Shown here: piece after piece, positions 7,153 to 16,148 of the stretch
Position numbering within the stretch: position 1 is the first letter of the stretch
Layout: each line of letters starts with the position of its first letter
NCBI GenBank assembly: GCA_051648365.1
Contig: JBOFEZ010000062.1
Location: 1 to 64,000 of the forward strand
Origin: JAGNZR01 sp051648365
Lineage (GTDB): Bacteria; Fusobacteriota; Fusobacteriia; Fusobacteriales; Fusobacteriaceae
Reading direction: 5' to 3'
Length of the DNA stretch: 64,000 nt
Made by a program: the position numbers and the translations under genes
Notes under the pieces: model-generated
What the model was told of the DNA's origin: nothing
The model's database searches: none
The model's input: the letters and a program-made list of their open reading frames with translations, nothing else

Positions 7153-9078
7153 TTGAAGAAAAATTTTTATGTAACTACACCAATATATTACGTAAATGGA
7201 GATCCCCATGTAGGTTCTGCTTATACAACCATAGCAGCAGATGTGCTAGCTAGATATAAAAAAACAGCAGGATACGATGTACATTTTCTTACTGGAACAG
7301 ATGAACACGGACAGAAAGTTGAGGAAGCAGCAAAAGAGAGAGGAGTAACACCTCAGGAGTGGACAGATAGAATGGCTCCTAGATTTGTTGATCTGTGGGA
7401 AAAACTGAATATAAAAAATGATGATTTCATAAGAACAACAGAAGACAGACATAAAAAAGCGGTTACTAAAATTCTTAAGAAAGCCTATGAAAAAGGAGAT
7501 ATATATAAGGGCGAATATGAGGGGAAATACTGTGTTTCATGTGAAACATTCGTACCTGAAAATTCTGTGGCAAATGGAAATCATTGTCCAGACTGTGGGA
7601 AAGAGCTGAGAGTTGTAAAAGAAGAATCTTATTTCTTCAAAATGTCTAAATATCAAGATGCACTTCTTAAACATATAGATGAAAATCCTGACTTTATACT
7701 TCCGCACTCTAGAAGAAACGAGGTAATATCTTTTATAAAACAGGGGCTTCATGATCTTTCTATCTCTAGAAACACATTCCAATGGGGGATTCCTATTGAA
7801 TTTGCACCCGGGCACATAACTTATGTTTGGTTTGATGCTCTAACAAATTATATAACAGCTGTGGGATATGAAAATAATCCTGAGATGTTTGATAAATTTT
7901 GGAATGAGGCAGAAGTAGTGCACCTTATGGGAAAAGATATAGTAAGATTCCATGCTATTATCTGGCCGTGCATGCTATTATCGGCAGATGTAAAGCTTCC
8001 TACTAAGATAGTTGCTCATGGATGGTGGACAGCTGAGGGAGACAAAATGTCTAAATCTAAAGGGAATGTAGTTTACCCTGAGACAGAGATAGCAAAATAT
8101 GGGGTAGATGCTTTCCGTTACTGTTTAATGAGAGAAGTAAATTTTGGAAATGATGGTGACTATTCTACTAAATCAATAGTAACTAGAATAAATACAGACC
8201 TTGCAAATGACTTAGGAAATCTTCTGAACAGAACTCTTGGAATGTACAAAAAATATTTCAATGGAGTTATAACAGAGGGTAAAACAGATGACATATATAC
8301 AACAGAGGTTATGGATCTTTTCAATGAAACTCTAATAAATGTTGAGAAACATATAGATAAAGTAGAATTTTCCAAAGCGTTAGAGGCTATTTGGAAATTT
8401 ATTTCTCGTATGAATAAGTATATAGATGAAACAGCACCTTGGATTCTGGCCAAGGAAGAGAATCATAGAAATAAACTTGCAGGAGTTATGAATACTCTTA
8501 TAGAAGGTCTTTATAAAACGGCTGTACTCATCTATCCATATATGCCTACAAAAGCTCAAGCTATTTGGGATCAATTAGGAATAAAGATTGATATTAAAGA
8601 CGCGAAACTGATAGATATAATCTCTTGGAACCACTTCAAAGCTGGAGACTTTCTGGGAGATGCGACACCAATATTCCCGAGAATAGAAATAGTAGCTGAG
8701 GAAGAGAAAAAAGATTCTCTTGCCATAGATGAAAATCTGACTGTGGAGAACCCAATCGGAATCGAAGATTTCGGTAAGGTTAACATGGAAGTTGTAGAGA
8801 TTCTTACTGTGGATAAAATAAAGGGAGCTGACAAGCTTTTGAAATTTAAAGTTAAAACTGGAAAAGAAGTACGTCAGATAGTTTCAGGAATAGCAAAATC
8901 TTATCCAGAGCCTGAAGTATTAATAGGAAAAAAAGTTTTGGCAGTACTTAATCTAAACCCTGTAAAACTTCGTGGAGAACTTTCTCAAGGAATGCTTCTT
9001 TCAACTGAAGATAAAAAAAATGGAATAAAATTGGTAGAAATTCCAGTAGAGATAGCAGTTGGTGCAAAATTAAAATAA
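7153..9078 (+). CDS. metG: Methionyl-tRNA synthetase with C-terminal tRNA-binding domain
   Basis: MetG charges tRNA-Met and tRNA-fMet with methionine. The HIGH-like HVGS motif is near residue 18. A zinc knuckle of CVSC and CPDC pairs lies around 125-150, KMSKS is at about 298-302, and an anticodon-binding helical domain follows. The last ~100 residues form a Trbp111-type OB fold that aids tRNA binding or dimerisation. I chose TTG at 7153, which gives the family-typical MKKNFY N-terminus and places GAGGGAG 9 nt upstream. GTG at 7144 is the in-frame alternative and would add three residues. The gene lies between the DUF374 gene and galU. Confidence 0.97.
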   Translation: MKKNFYVTTPIYYVNGDPHVGSAYTTIAADVLARYKKTAGYDVHFLTGTDEHGQKVEEAAKERGVTPQEWTDRMAPRFVDLWEKLNIKNDDFIRTTEDRHKKAVTKILKKAYEKGDIYKGEYEGKYCVSCETFVPENSVANGNHCPDCGKELRVVKEESYFFKMSKYQDALLKHIDENPDFILPHSRRNEVISFIKQGLHDLSISRNTFQWGIPIEFAPGHITYVWFDALTNYITAVGYENNPEMFDKFWNEAEVVHLMGKDIVRFHAIIWPCMLLSADVKLPTKIVAHGWWTAEGDKMSKSKGNVVYPETEIAKYGVDAFRYCLMREVNFGNDGDYSTKSIVTRINTDLANDLGNLLNRTLGMYKKYFNGVITEGKTDDIYTTEVMDLFNETLINVEKHIDKVEFSKALEAIWKFISRMNKYIDETAPWILAKEENHRNKLAGVMNTLIEGLYKTAVLIYPYMPTKAQAIWDQLGIKIDIKDAKLIDIISWNHFKAGDFLGDATPIFPRIEIVAEEEKKDSLAIDENLTVENPIGIEDFGKVNMEVVEILTVDKIKGADKLLKFKVKTGKEVRQIVSGIAKSYPEPEVLIGKKVLAVLNLNPVKLRGELSQGMLLSTEDKKNGIKLVEIPVEIAVGAKLK

Positions 9079-9107
9079 AATTATAGAAGGGGAAAAGAGG
9101 GGAAATT

Positions 9108-9986
9108 ATGAAAAAAGTAACAAAAGCAGTAATACCAGCAGCAGGATTGGGGACAAGAGTATTACCTGCAACAAAGGCTCAACCCAAGGAGATGCTTGTT
9201 ATAGTTGATAAGCCATCACTGCAGTATATTGTAGAGGAACTGGTAGAAGCTGGAATAAAAGATATAGTAATAGTTACAGGACGTAACAAAAATTCCATAG
9301 AGGATCATTTTGATCACTCTTATGAATTAGAAAATACTTTGACGAGAGATGGAAAGACTGAGTTATTAAAAAAAGTAAATTATATTTCAGAGATGGCTAA
9401 TATTTTTTATGTAAGACAGAATAAGCCTTTAGGACTTGGACATGCTATACTGAAAGCAAAACCTTTCATAGGAGACGAACCTTTTGTTGTAGCTTTGGGA
9501 GATGACATAATGTATAACACTGAGACTCCGGTATCTAAGCAACTTATAGATGCCTATGAGAAGCATGGAGCCAGTGTAATAGGAGTGCAGGAAGTTTCCG
9601 AAGGGGATGTTTCTAAATATGGAGTAGTAGCTCCTATAGCCCAATTGGACGAAAGAACAATAGAGATAACAGATTTCGTAGAGAAACCTAGTTTGGAAGA
9701 GGCACCGTCTCGTATGGCATGTCTTGGGAGATATCTTTTGGATGGAAAGATATTTCAATATCTTGAAAATACAGATCCTGGAAAAGGAGGAGAAATCCAG
9801 CTTACAGATGGAATTCTCAATATGATGAAAGACGGAGAGAAAGTTCTGGCTTACAATTTTGAGGGAAAAAGATATGATATAGGAAATAAGATAGGTCTTC
9901 TTAAAGCAAATATTGAATTTGGTCTTAGACATGAAGAGTTGAAAGACGAACTAAAAGATTATCTAAAAGATGAAATAGAACTATAG
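9108..9986 (+). CDS. galU: UTP-glucose-1-phosphate uridylyltransferase
   Basis: GalU makes UDP-glucose from UTP and glucose 1-phosphate for envelope sugar synthesis. The nucleotide-binding signature IPAAGLGTRVLPATKAQPKE (about 9-28) is complete. QNKPLGLGHAI (about 104-114), the ALGDD metal-binding strand and the VEKP element also match the family. At 292 aa it has the usual length. It follows metG by 29 nt and is closed by a terminator at 9990-10026. galE at 25603 and the phosphohexomutase at 12027 would act in the same sugar-nucleotide route. Confidence 0.96.
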   Translation: MKKVTKAVIPAAGLGTRVLPATKAQPKEMLVIVDKPSLQYIVEELVEAGIKDIVIVTGRNKNSIEDHFDHSYELENTLTRDGKTELLKKVNYISEMANIFYVRQNKPLGLGHAILKAKPFIGDEPFVVALGDDIMYNTETPVSKQLIDAYEKHGASVIGVQEVSEGDVSKYGVVAPIAQLDERTIEITDFVEKPSLEEAPSRMACLGRYLLDGKIFQYLENTDPGKGGEIQLTDGILNMMKDGEKVLAYNFEGKRYDIGNKIGLLKANIEFGLRHEELKDELKDYLKDEIEL

Positions 9987-9989
9987 TAA

Positions 9990-10026
9990 AAAAATCCTCA
10001 CAATCAAACTGATTATGAGGATTTTT
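9990..10026 (+). terminator. Terminator between galU and groES
   Basis: A 16-bp stem with one C-A mismatch (9990-10005 with 10011-10026) has a 5-nt loop and ends in TTTTT. It leaves only 15 nt before the groES start. Confidence 0.9.
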
Positions 10027-10041
10027 CTTTAGGAGGAAAAA

Positions 10042-10308
10042 ATGATTATAAGGCCTTTTGGAAAAAGAGTTTTAATAGAAAGAATCTCAGAAAAAGATGA
10101 AAAAGTGACTGTAAGCGGCATAATTCTTGCTTCAGATGAAAAAAATGGAGAAGTTCTTATTGGGAGAGTATTAGCCCTCGGAGATATAGATGGACTAGCC
10201 TTAGGAGATAAGATTATTTATGGAGTCGAGGGAGAAATTGAAGTTCCAGGAGAGAAAAACCTCTCTTTAGTTAATCTGGAATATATTTATGCCCTGAAGA
10301 GAGGTTAG
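10042..10308 (+). CDS. groES: Co-chaperonin GroES
   Basis: GroES caps the GroEL folding chamber. The 88-aa protein has the RPFGKRVLIERI N-terminal strand, a mobile loop ending in the hydrophobic SGIIL element (about 25-29) that contacts GroEL, and a C-terminal strand ending YIYALKRG. It is slightly shorter than usual (about 95). An AGGAGG site is 6 nt from the ATG. There is no CIRCE element and no room for a promoter between the galU terminator and the start, so groESL seems to depend on read-through or on a promoter within galU. Confidence 0.93.
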   Translation: MIIRPFGKRVLIERISEKDEKVTVSGIILASDEKNGEVLIGRVLALGDIDGLALGDKIIYGVEGEIEVPGEKNLSLVNLEYIYALKRG

Positions 10309-10311
10309 GTT

Positions 10312-11928
10312 ATGGGAAAAATTTTAAAATTTAATAGCGAAGCCAGAGAAAAATTAGAAAGAGGAATAAATATATTAGCAGACGCGGTAAAAGTTACTTT
10401 AGGACCCAGAGGTAGAAATGTAGTTATAGAAAGGTCATATGGCCCTCCTTTAATAACTAATGACGGAGTGACAATAGCTAAAGAGATAGAACTTTCAGAT
10501 CCGTTTGAAAATATGGGAGCTCAACTTATAAGAGAAGTAGCTTCCCGTGCTAATGATGTCGCAGGAGATGGAACTACAACTGCTACAATTCTTGCTCAGA
10601 GTATAGTGAGAGAGGGTATGAAAATAGTATCTGAAGGAGCCAATCCTATTTTTGTAAAAAAAGGAATAGAAAAAGGAGCTGCCAAAATCAGTGAACTTCT
10701 ATTCTTGAAAGCACAAAAGGTTAATTCTTATAATGAAATAGCCCAAGTAGGGACCATATCATCAGGAGAAGAGGAGATAGGGAAAATTATAGCCAATGCC
10801 ATGGAAAGGGTCGGAGAAAACGGAGCAATAGGAATAGAAGATGGGAAATCTCTCGAAACAACTCTTACAGTTGTAGAGGGGATGGAATTAGACAGGGGAT
10901 TTATATCTCCTTATATGGCAGATGACAAGCAAGGAAAAGAAGCATATCTAGAAAATCCCTATATTCTTATAACAGACAAAAAAATTTCAACTATGAGGGA
11001 AATACTTCCAATACTGGAAGAGGTCGTAAAGAAGAAAGCTCCTCTCCTTATAATAGCTGAGGATCTAGAAGGAGATGCTTTGTCAACTCTTGTAGTAAAT
11101 AAAATACGAGGTACACTAAAAGTTGTAGCGGTTAAGGCTCCTTCCTTTGGAGAAAAAAGAAAAGAAATACTGGAAGATATAGCCATACTTACAGGAGGAG
11201 AGGTGATATTTCAGTTAGGAGGAATGGCTTTGGAAAATATAACGCTGAATCAGCTTGGGAGAGCAAAAAGTGTAAAAATAACCAGAGATAATTCTGTAAT
11301 ACTTGGAGGATATGCACTTCCATATGCTATAGAATCAAGGGTCGAACAATTAAAATTAGAGATAAAAGAGAGCTCATCGTCCTATGATATAGATAGATTG
11401 CGAGAAAGAATAGGTAAACTTTCGGGAGGAGTAGCTCTTATATCTGTAGGAGCAGCTACCGAAGTAGAAATGAAAGAAAGAAAAATGAGAATAGAGGATG
11501 CCCTAAATGCAACTAAGGCAGCTATGGAAGAAGGTATAATTCCAGGAGGCGGAGTCACATTCGCCAATATAGCTAGAGAGTTAAACGAATATGTTCTTTT
11601 TGGAGAAGAAGGAAAAGGGATTGAGATTATAAAAAAAGCAATAACAGCTCCTTTAAAACAACTGGGAGAGAATAGTGGTATTTCTGGAGAGAATCTGCTA
11701 AAAAAACTGGAGACACTCCCAGAGGGATATGGTTATGATGCAGCAGCTGAAGAATATGTAGATATGTTAGTTAGAGGAATAATAGACCCAGTGAAAGTAG
11801 CACGTTCAGCTCTTGAAAATGCTGTGTCAATAGCTTCCCTTGTCCTTACCACAGAGGTTGTTATAGCCAAAGAATTCGATAGCTCTAAAAACGAATCATC
11901 AGATCTTTTAACTGATAGAATGATGTAA
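10312..11928 (+). CDS. groEL: Chaperonin GroEL with non-GGM tail
   Basis: GroEL is the ATP-driven folding chamber. The 538-aa length and domains (equatorial, intermediate, apical about 190-375) are normal. The ATP site is visible as DGVTIAKE (51-58) and GDGTTT with D86. The second catalytic Asp lies in IEDALNATKAAMEEG. The tail ends DLLTDRMM and lacks the Gly-Gly-Met repeat found in most GroEL proteins. It starts 3 nt after groES, so the genes are coupled. No recognisable terminator follows. Whether this is the only chaperonin of the genome cannot be told from this window. Confidence 0.96.
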   Translation: MGKILKFNSEAREKLERGINILADAVKVTLGPRGRNVVIERSYGPPLITNDGVTIAKEIELSDPFENMGAQLIREVASRANDVAGDGTTTATILAQSIVREGMKIVSEGANPIFVKKGIEKGAAKISELLFLKAQKVNSYNEIAQVGTISSGEEEIGKIIANAMERVGENGAIGIEDGKSLETTLTVVEGMELDRGFISPYMADDKQGKEAYLENPYILITDKKISTMREILPILEEVVKKKAPLLIIAEDLEGDALSTLVVNKIRGTLKVVAVKAPSFGEKRKEILEDIAILTGGEVIFQLGGMALENITLNQLGRAKSVKITRDNSVILGGYALPYAIESRVEQLKLEIKESSSSYDIDRLRERIGKLSGGVALISVGAATEVEMKERKMRIEDALNATKAAMEEGIIPGGGVTFANIARELNEYVLFGEEGKGIEIIKKAITAPLKQLGENSGISGENLLKKLETLPEGYGYDAAAEEYVDMLVRGIIDPVKVARSALENAVSIASLVLTTEVVIAKEFDSSKNESSDLLTDRMM

Positions 11929-11961
11929 ATGAATTTTTTTTATCCAACTCCATAAAAACAC

Positions 11962-11990
11962 TTGATATTATTGAGAAATCATTGTAAAAT
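11962..11990 (+). promoter_or_regulatory. Promoter of the phosphohexomutase gene
   Basis: TTGATA (11962-11967), a 17-bp spacer and TAAAAT (11985-11990). It lies between groEL and the mutase gene. Confidence 0.7.
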
Positions 11991-12026
11991 TCATTGAATA
12001 TATGAAAAAATATGAGGTGTGTAGAT

Positions 12027-13751
12027 ATGAATAGTGAAGTAATGAAAAAATACAATGAGTGGCTAAAGTCTCCATATGTGGAGCAGATTGACAAAGATGA
12101 ACTAAAATCTTTAGAGGGAGACCTAAAAGAGATAGAGGACAGATTTTACACAGACCTTTCATTTGGAACAGGGGGAATGAGGGGAGTTAGAGGTGTAGGA
12201 AGCAATAGAATAAATAAGTATACTATAAGAAAGGCCACACAGGGGCTGGCTGATTATATAAATGAAGTAGCTGACGGTGACGAAAGTAAGAAATCTGTAG
12301 TCATTGCTCATGACTGTAGAATAGGATCTACTGAATATGCTCTTAATGCAGCTCAAGTTTTAGCTGCAAATGGGATAAAGACATATCTTTTTGATTCTAT
12401 GAGATCTACACCAGAATTATCTTTTGCTGTGAGAGAATTGAAGACTCAGGCGGGTATCGTTATTACTGCTTCTCATAATCCTCAGGAATACAACGGATAT
12501 AAAGTTTATTGGAACGATGGAGGTCAGTTGGTGGAACCTCATGCATCAGGAGTTGTAAACGGTGTTAACAATGTTTCTTCTTTCCAAATGATAAGGTTAA
12601 TGGATGAAAAAACAGCTAGAGAAAATGGATTCATAATCACAGTTGGAACAGAACAGGATGATAAGTTTATAGATGCAGTTAAAAAACAAGCTCTAAATAA
12701 AGAAATATCTGGGAAAGATCAGTTTAAAATAGTTTATTCTCCTCTTCATGGAACTGGAGGAAGACCAGTATTGAGAGTATTAAAGGAGATGGGATTTGAT
12801 GCTGTATATCCAGTGAAGGAGCAACTAGAAGGAGATGGAATGTTTCCTACATGTCCATATGCAAACCCTGAAGATCCAGCAGTTTTTAAACTTGGAATAG
12901 AACAGGCTGAAAAAATAGGTGCAGATATAGTTATGGCAAATGACCCTGATGCTGATAGAATAGGAATCGCTTGCAGAGATAAAAAAGGGAAATGGCAATA
13001 TCCTAACGGGAACCAAATGGGGCTTCTACTTATGAATTACATTCTTGAAAATAGAAAAGACATACCTCAAAATGGAGCAATAATTTCTACAATAGTTTCA
13101 ACACCGATGCTTGATCCTATTGCTCAGGACAAGGGAGTTAAAATATTCAGAACTCTTACGGGATTTAAATTTATCGGAGAAAAAATAAGAGAGTTTGAAA
13201 CAGGACTTTTAGATGGAGAATACATTTTCGGATTCGAAGAATCTTACGGTTATCTTATAGGAACTCACGCAAGGGATAAGGATGCTGTTGTAAGTACAAT
13301 GGTAATAGCTGAAATGGCGGCATACTACAACAGTATAGGAACTTCTGTTTTAGAAGAACTAGATAAACTCTATGGAAAATATGGTTGGTATAAAGAAGGT
13401 ATAACAGCTATTACCAAAAAGGGTAAAGAGGGAATGGCTGAGATCTTTGCTATAATGGAAAAACTTAGAGAGAGAAGAAATTGCAAAGAACTTATTGGAG
13501 AAAAAGTAGTAGTATTCAAAGATTTTAAAAATAGTATAGAAGTAGATTTCAAAACGGGAGAAACTAAGAAAATAGATCTTCCAGTTTCAGACGTTATACA
13601 GTTTATTTTAGCTGATAATACATATATAACTGCAAGACCATCAGGAACAGAACCTAAGATGAAATATTATTACTGCATAAAAGCAGAGACAGAAAAAGCT
13701 TCTCAGGAAAAGCTAAAACAAGTTATGAAAAGATTTGAAGAAATGGTATAA
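12027..13751 (+). CDS. Alpha-D-phosphohexomutase (phosphoglucomutase, PgcA type)
   Basis: This enzyme interconverts glucose 1-phosphate and glucose 6-phosphate, supplying substrate to GalU; some relatives use mannose phosphates. The four signatures are present: TASHNPQEYNGYK with the phosphorylated Ser (about 141-153), NDPDADR metal loop (about 298-304), FEESYGYL sugar-specificity loop (about 402-409), and the RPSGTEPK phosphate-binding loop (about 538-545). Length is 574 aa, as in PgcA-type enzymes. The ATG at 12027 has a GAGGTG site at suitable spacing; the upstream in-frame ATG at 12012 lacks one. It has its own promoter and terminator, so it is monocistronic. Confidence 0.95.
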   Translation: MNSEVMKKYNEWLKSPYVEQIDKDELKSLEGDLKEIEDRFYTDLSFGTGGMRGVRGVGSNRINKYTIRKATQGLADYINEVADGDESKKSVVIAHDCRIGSTEYALNAAQVLAANGIKTYLFDSMRSTPELSFAVRELKTQAGIVITASHNPQEYNGYKVYWNDGGQLVEPHASGVVNGVNNVSSFQMIRLMDEKTARENGFIITVGTEQDDKFIDAVKKQALNKEISGKDQFKIVYSPLHGTGGRPVLRVLKEMGFDAVYPVKEQLEGDGMFPTCPYANPEDPAVFKLGIEQAEKIGADIVMANDPDADRIGIACRDKKGKWQYPNGNQMGLLLMNYILENRKDIPQNGAIISTIVSTPMLDPIAQDKGVKIFRTLTGFKFIGEKIREFETGLLDGEYIFGFEESYGYLIGTHARDKDAVVSTMVIAEMAAYYNSIGTSVLEELDKLYGKYGWYKEGITAITKKGKEGMAEIFAIMEKLRERRNCKELIGEKVVVFKDFKNSIEVDFKTGETKKIDLPVSDVIQFILADNTYITARPSGTEPKMKYYYCIKAETEKASQEKLKQVMKRFEEMV

Positions 13752-13771
13752 AAAATATAAATTAATAGATA

Positions 13772-13801
13772 AAAGGATGTTCAATATTTTGAACATCCTT
13801 T
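13772..13801 (+). terminator. Terminator of the phosphohexomutase gene
   Basis: The arms AAAGGATGTTCAA and TTGAACATCCTTT surround a short AT loop. The following tract is TATTTT. Confidence 0.88.
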
Positions 13802-13822
13802 ATTTTAACAAAAGGAGAAGAT

Positions 13823-14899
13823 ATGAATGCAATATATATACATATGCCCTTCTGTTTGAAAAAATGCAGTTACTGTGATTTTCTGTCTTTTTCAGGAAGT
13901 AAAAAAAATGAGCGAGAAAAATATGTAGATTACCTCATAAAAGAGATAAATCTTTATCCTGGAAATATTTACGATACAATATATTTTGGGGGAGGAACTC
14001 CTTCAATTTTTGAGCCTGAACAGATAAAAAGAATTTTGGAAGTTTTAAAAAAGAAAGAAGGTGCCGAAATCACTTTGGAAACTAATCCTAAAACAGTGGA
14101 TTACCAAAAACTTTTAAAGTTCAAAAAAGCAGGGGTAAATAGGCTCAGTATAGGTGTTCAAAGTTTTAATGAAAAGCATCTTAAAAATCTTGGACGTTTA
14201 CATAAAGCTCAGGAAGCTGAAAATATATATTTAGAAGCTAGAAGAGCCGGTTTTGAAAATATCAGTTTAGATCTTATGTTTTCACTTCCAGAACAAACTC
14301 CAGAAGAATTAAAGTATGATCTAAATAAAATTTTTCAACTGAAGCCTGAGCATTTTTCAATATATTCTCTTATTTGGGAAGAGGGAACAGAGTTTTTTAA
14401 AAAATTAGAAGAAGGAAAATACAAAGAAACAGAAAATGAGCTGGAAGCTGAGATGTATAGATATATAATAGAAGAAAGTCAGAAGCAAGGATATATCCAT
14501 TATGAAATCTCAAATTTTTCACTTCCTGGAAAGGAATCTAGGCACAATAGTAAGTACTGGAAGAATAGTGAATATCTTGGAATAGGATTGGGAGCATCTG
14601 GATACTTTAAAGATATAAGGTATAAAAATATAGAGAATTTTACAGAATATTATGATATGATAGATGATATGAAAAGGCCTGTATCTGAAATTGAAACAGT
14701 AGATGAGAATGAAAGAGAAATTTATAGAAATATTCTAGGACTAAGACTCTTGCAAGAGGGTGTAGATCCTTCTGAAAAACACATTGAACTGTTTAGAGAT
14801 TTAGAAAAAAGAGGTTATCTGAAACAACGTGGAAAAAATTATGTTCTTACTGAAAAAGGAATATTCTTTGCCAATGATGTTTTCAGTGAGATGATTTAA
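13823..14899 (+). CDS. hemW: HemW-like radical SAM protein (coproporphyrinogen oxidase family)
   Basis: This is a 358-aa radical SAM protein of the HemN/HemW family. The iron-sulfur motif is CLKKCSYC (C-x3-C-x2-C, residues 11-18), directly followed by DFLSF as in HemW. The GGGTPS motif (about 56-61) and VNRLSIGVQSF strand bind SAM. At this length and with the Phe after the cluster motif it fits HemW, a heme chaperone, better than true HemN (about 450 aa). It starts a compact group with yggS and sepF (9-nt and 22-nt gaps), behind the mutase terminator. Confidence 0.9.
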   Translation: MNAIYIHMPFCLKKCSYCDFLSFSGSKKNEREKYVDYLIKEINLYPGNIYDTIYFGGGTPSIFEPEQIKRILEVLKKKEGAEITLETNPKTVDYQKLLKFKKAGVNRLSIGVQSFNEKHLKNLGRLHKAQEAENIYLEARRAGFENISLDLMFSLPEQTPEELKYDLNKIFQLKPEHFSIYSLIWEEGTEFFKKLEEGKYKETENELEAEMYRYIIEESQKQGYIHYEISNFSLPGKESRHNSKYWKNSEYLGIGLGASGYFKDIRYKNIENFTEYYDMIDDMKRPVSEIETVDENEREIYRNILGLRLLQEGVDPSEKHIELFRDLEKRGYLKQRGKNYVLTEKGIFFANDVFSEMI

Positions 14900-14908
14900 G
14901 GAGAGAAT

Positions 14909-15601
14909 ATGGAACTTGAGATAGATCTTTTAAAAAGGAATATTGAAGAGATAAAAAAAGAGATAAAAAAATATTCTAAAAATCCAAACTCTGTAACTTT
15001 AGTAGCGGTTACAAAATATTTTGGACCCGAGGCTATTGAAAAAATGATTCAGCTAGGAATAAAAGAAATAGGAGAAAATAAAGGGCAGGCTGTACGTGAT
15101 AAAGTTGCATATTTTAAAGAAAGAGGAATAGATGATATAAAATGGCATTTTATAGGAAATCTTCAAAAAAATAAGGTAAAATATATTGTGGAGGATGTTT
15201 GTTTAATACATTCTGTAAATAATTTTTCTCTCGCTAACGAAATCAATAAGCGTGCAGAAAAAATAGGAAGATGCATAGAAATACTTTTGGAGATTAATAT
15301 AGCTGGGGAAGAAAGTAAAGAGGGATATCTTTATGAAAATCTCATAGAGGAACTAGAAAATTACAAATCTCTAAAAAATATAAAAATAAAGGGATTAATG
15401 ACAATGGCTCCGTATACTAATGATGAAAATCTTATAAGAAGCGTTTTTAAAAAACTTGCAGAAATTAAGGATGAACTCAATAGAAAATATTTCAATGGAG
15501 AACTGACAGAACTTTCTATGGGAATGAGTAATGATTATAGAATAGCTTTGGAAGAGGGAGCGACACTTATAAGAATAGGTACAAAATTATACAGCAGATA
15601 A
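14909..15601 (+). CDS. yggS: YggS-family pyridoxal phosphate homeostasis protein
   Basis: YggS/PLPBP proteins bind pyridoxal 5'-phosphate without known enzymatic activity and influence amino-acid and PLP balance. The PLP-binding lysine is in VAVTKYF (about residue 36). IGENKGQAV, HFIGNLQKNK, and the phosphate-binding LSMGMSNDYRIA and TLIRIGTKLY segments all match. The 230-aa length is normal. It lies between hemW and sepF; yggS next to sepF is the classical arrangement of the Firmicutes division cluster, here found in a diderm. Confidence 0.95.
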   Translation: MELEIDLLKRNIEEIKKEIKKYSKNPNSVTLVAVTKYFGPEAIEKMIQLGIKEIGENKGQAVRDKVAYFKERGIDDIKWHFIGNLQKNKVKYIVEDVCLIHSVNNFSLANEINKRAEKIGRCIEILLEINIAGEESKEGYLYENLIEELENYKSLKNIKIKGLMTMAPYTNDENLIRSVFKKLAEIKDELNRKYFNGELTELSMGMSNDYRIALEEGATLIRIGTKLYSR

Positions 15602-15623
15602 AGATAGTTGGGAGGACATAAGA

Positions 15624-16121
15624 ATGAAGAACATTCTAAAGGGAGTAAAAGAGTTTTTAGGGGCTGGAGATTATGATGAGGAAATAGAAGTTGAGGAATT
15701 TGGAGAAAAAAAGCCGATCAAAGTCGAACCAGTTAAGGGTATGGGAGCATTATCTGAGAAAAAAGAGGAACTGAAAATTGAGTCAGATTTCACAAATAAC
15801 ACCGAGGAAGAAAAATCACAGGAAGAAGATCTTGAGAATTGCCAAACAATTTTCGTAGATCCTAAAAATTTTTCAGATTGTAAAAAAATAGCTAACTATA
15901 TAAAAAATGACAGAATGGTAACTCTTAATTTGGAATATCTAGATTCTGAAACAGCTCAGAGAATGATGGATTTTCTGATGGGAGCAATGCTTATAAAGGG
16001 AGCTAGCTTTATTGAAATAAGTAAAAAAGTTTATACTTCGGTACCAAAAAGTGTGAAAGTTCATTATGATGGAAAGAAAAATATAAATGACAGATTATAT
16101 TTGAATATAAGAGAAGATTAA
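15624..16121 (+). CDS. sepF: Cell division protein SepF
   Basis: SepF anchors and bundles FtsZ at the septum. The 165-aa protein has a short amphipathic-type N-terminus (MKNILKGVKEFLG) suited to membrane binding, then an acidic, low-complexity linker (about 18-70). The conserved core (about 75-155) holds FVDPKNFSDCKKIANYI, NLEYLDSETAQRMMDFL and an RLYLNI end. A GGGAGG ribosome site precedes the ATG. The yggS-sepF adjacency supports the call. No terminator is visible before the next gene, 27 nt downstream. Confidence 0.92.
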   Translation: MKNILKGVKEFLGAGDYDEEIEVEEFGEKKPIKVEPVKGMGALSEKKEELKIESDFTNNTEEEKSQEEDLENCQTIFVDPKNFSDCKKIANYIKNDRMVTLNLEYLDSETAQRMMDFLMGAMLIKGASFIEISKKVYTSVPKSVKVHYDGKKNINDRLYLNIRED

Positions 16122-16148
16122 TAAAAAGATTGTTTAAAGGAGAAATCT

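Noticed and set aside
9986..10041. CIRCE element for groESL
   Set aside because: The TTAGCACTC-N9-GAGTGCTAA pattern was looked for upstream of groES and is absent.
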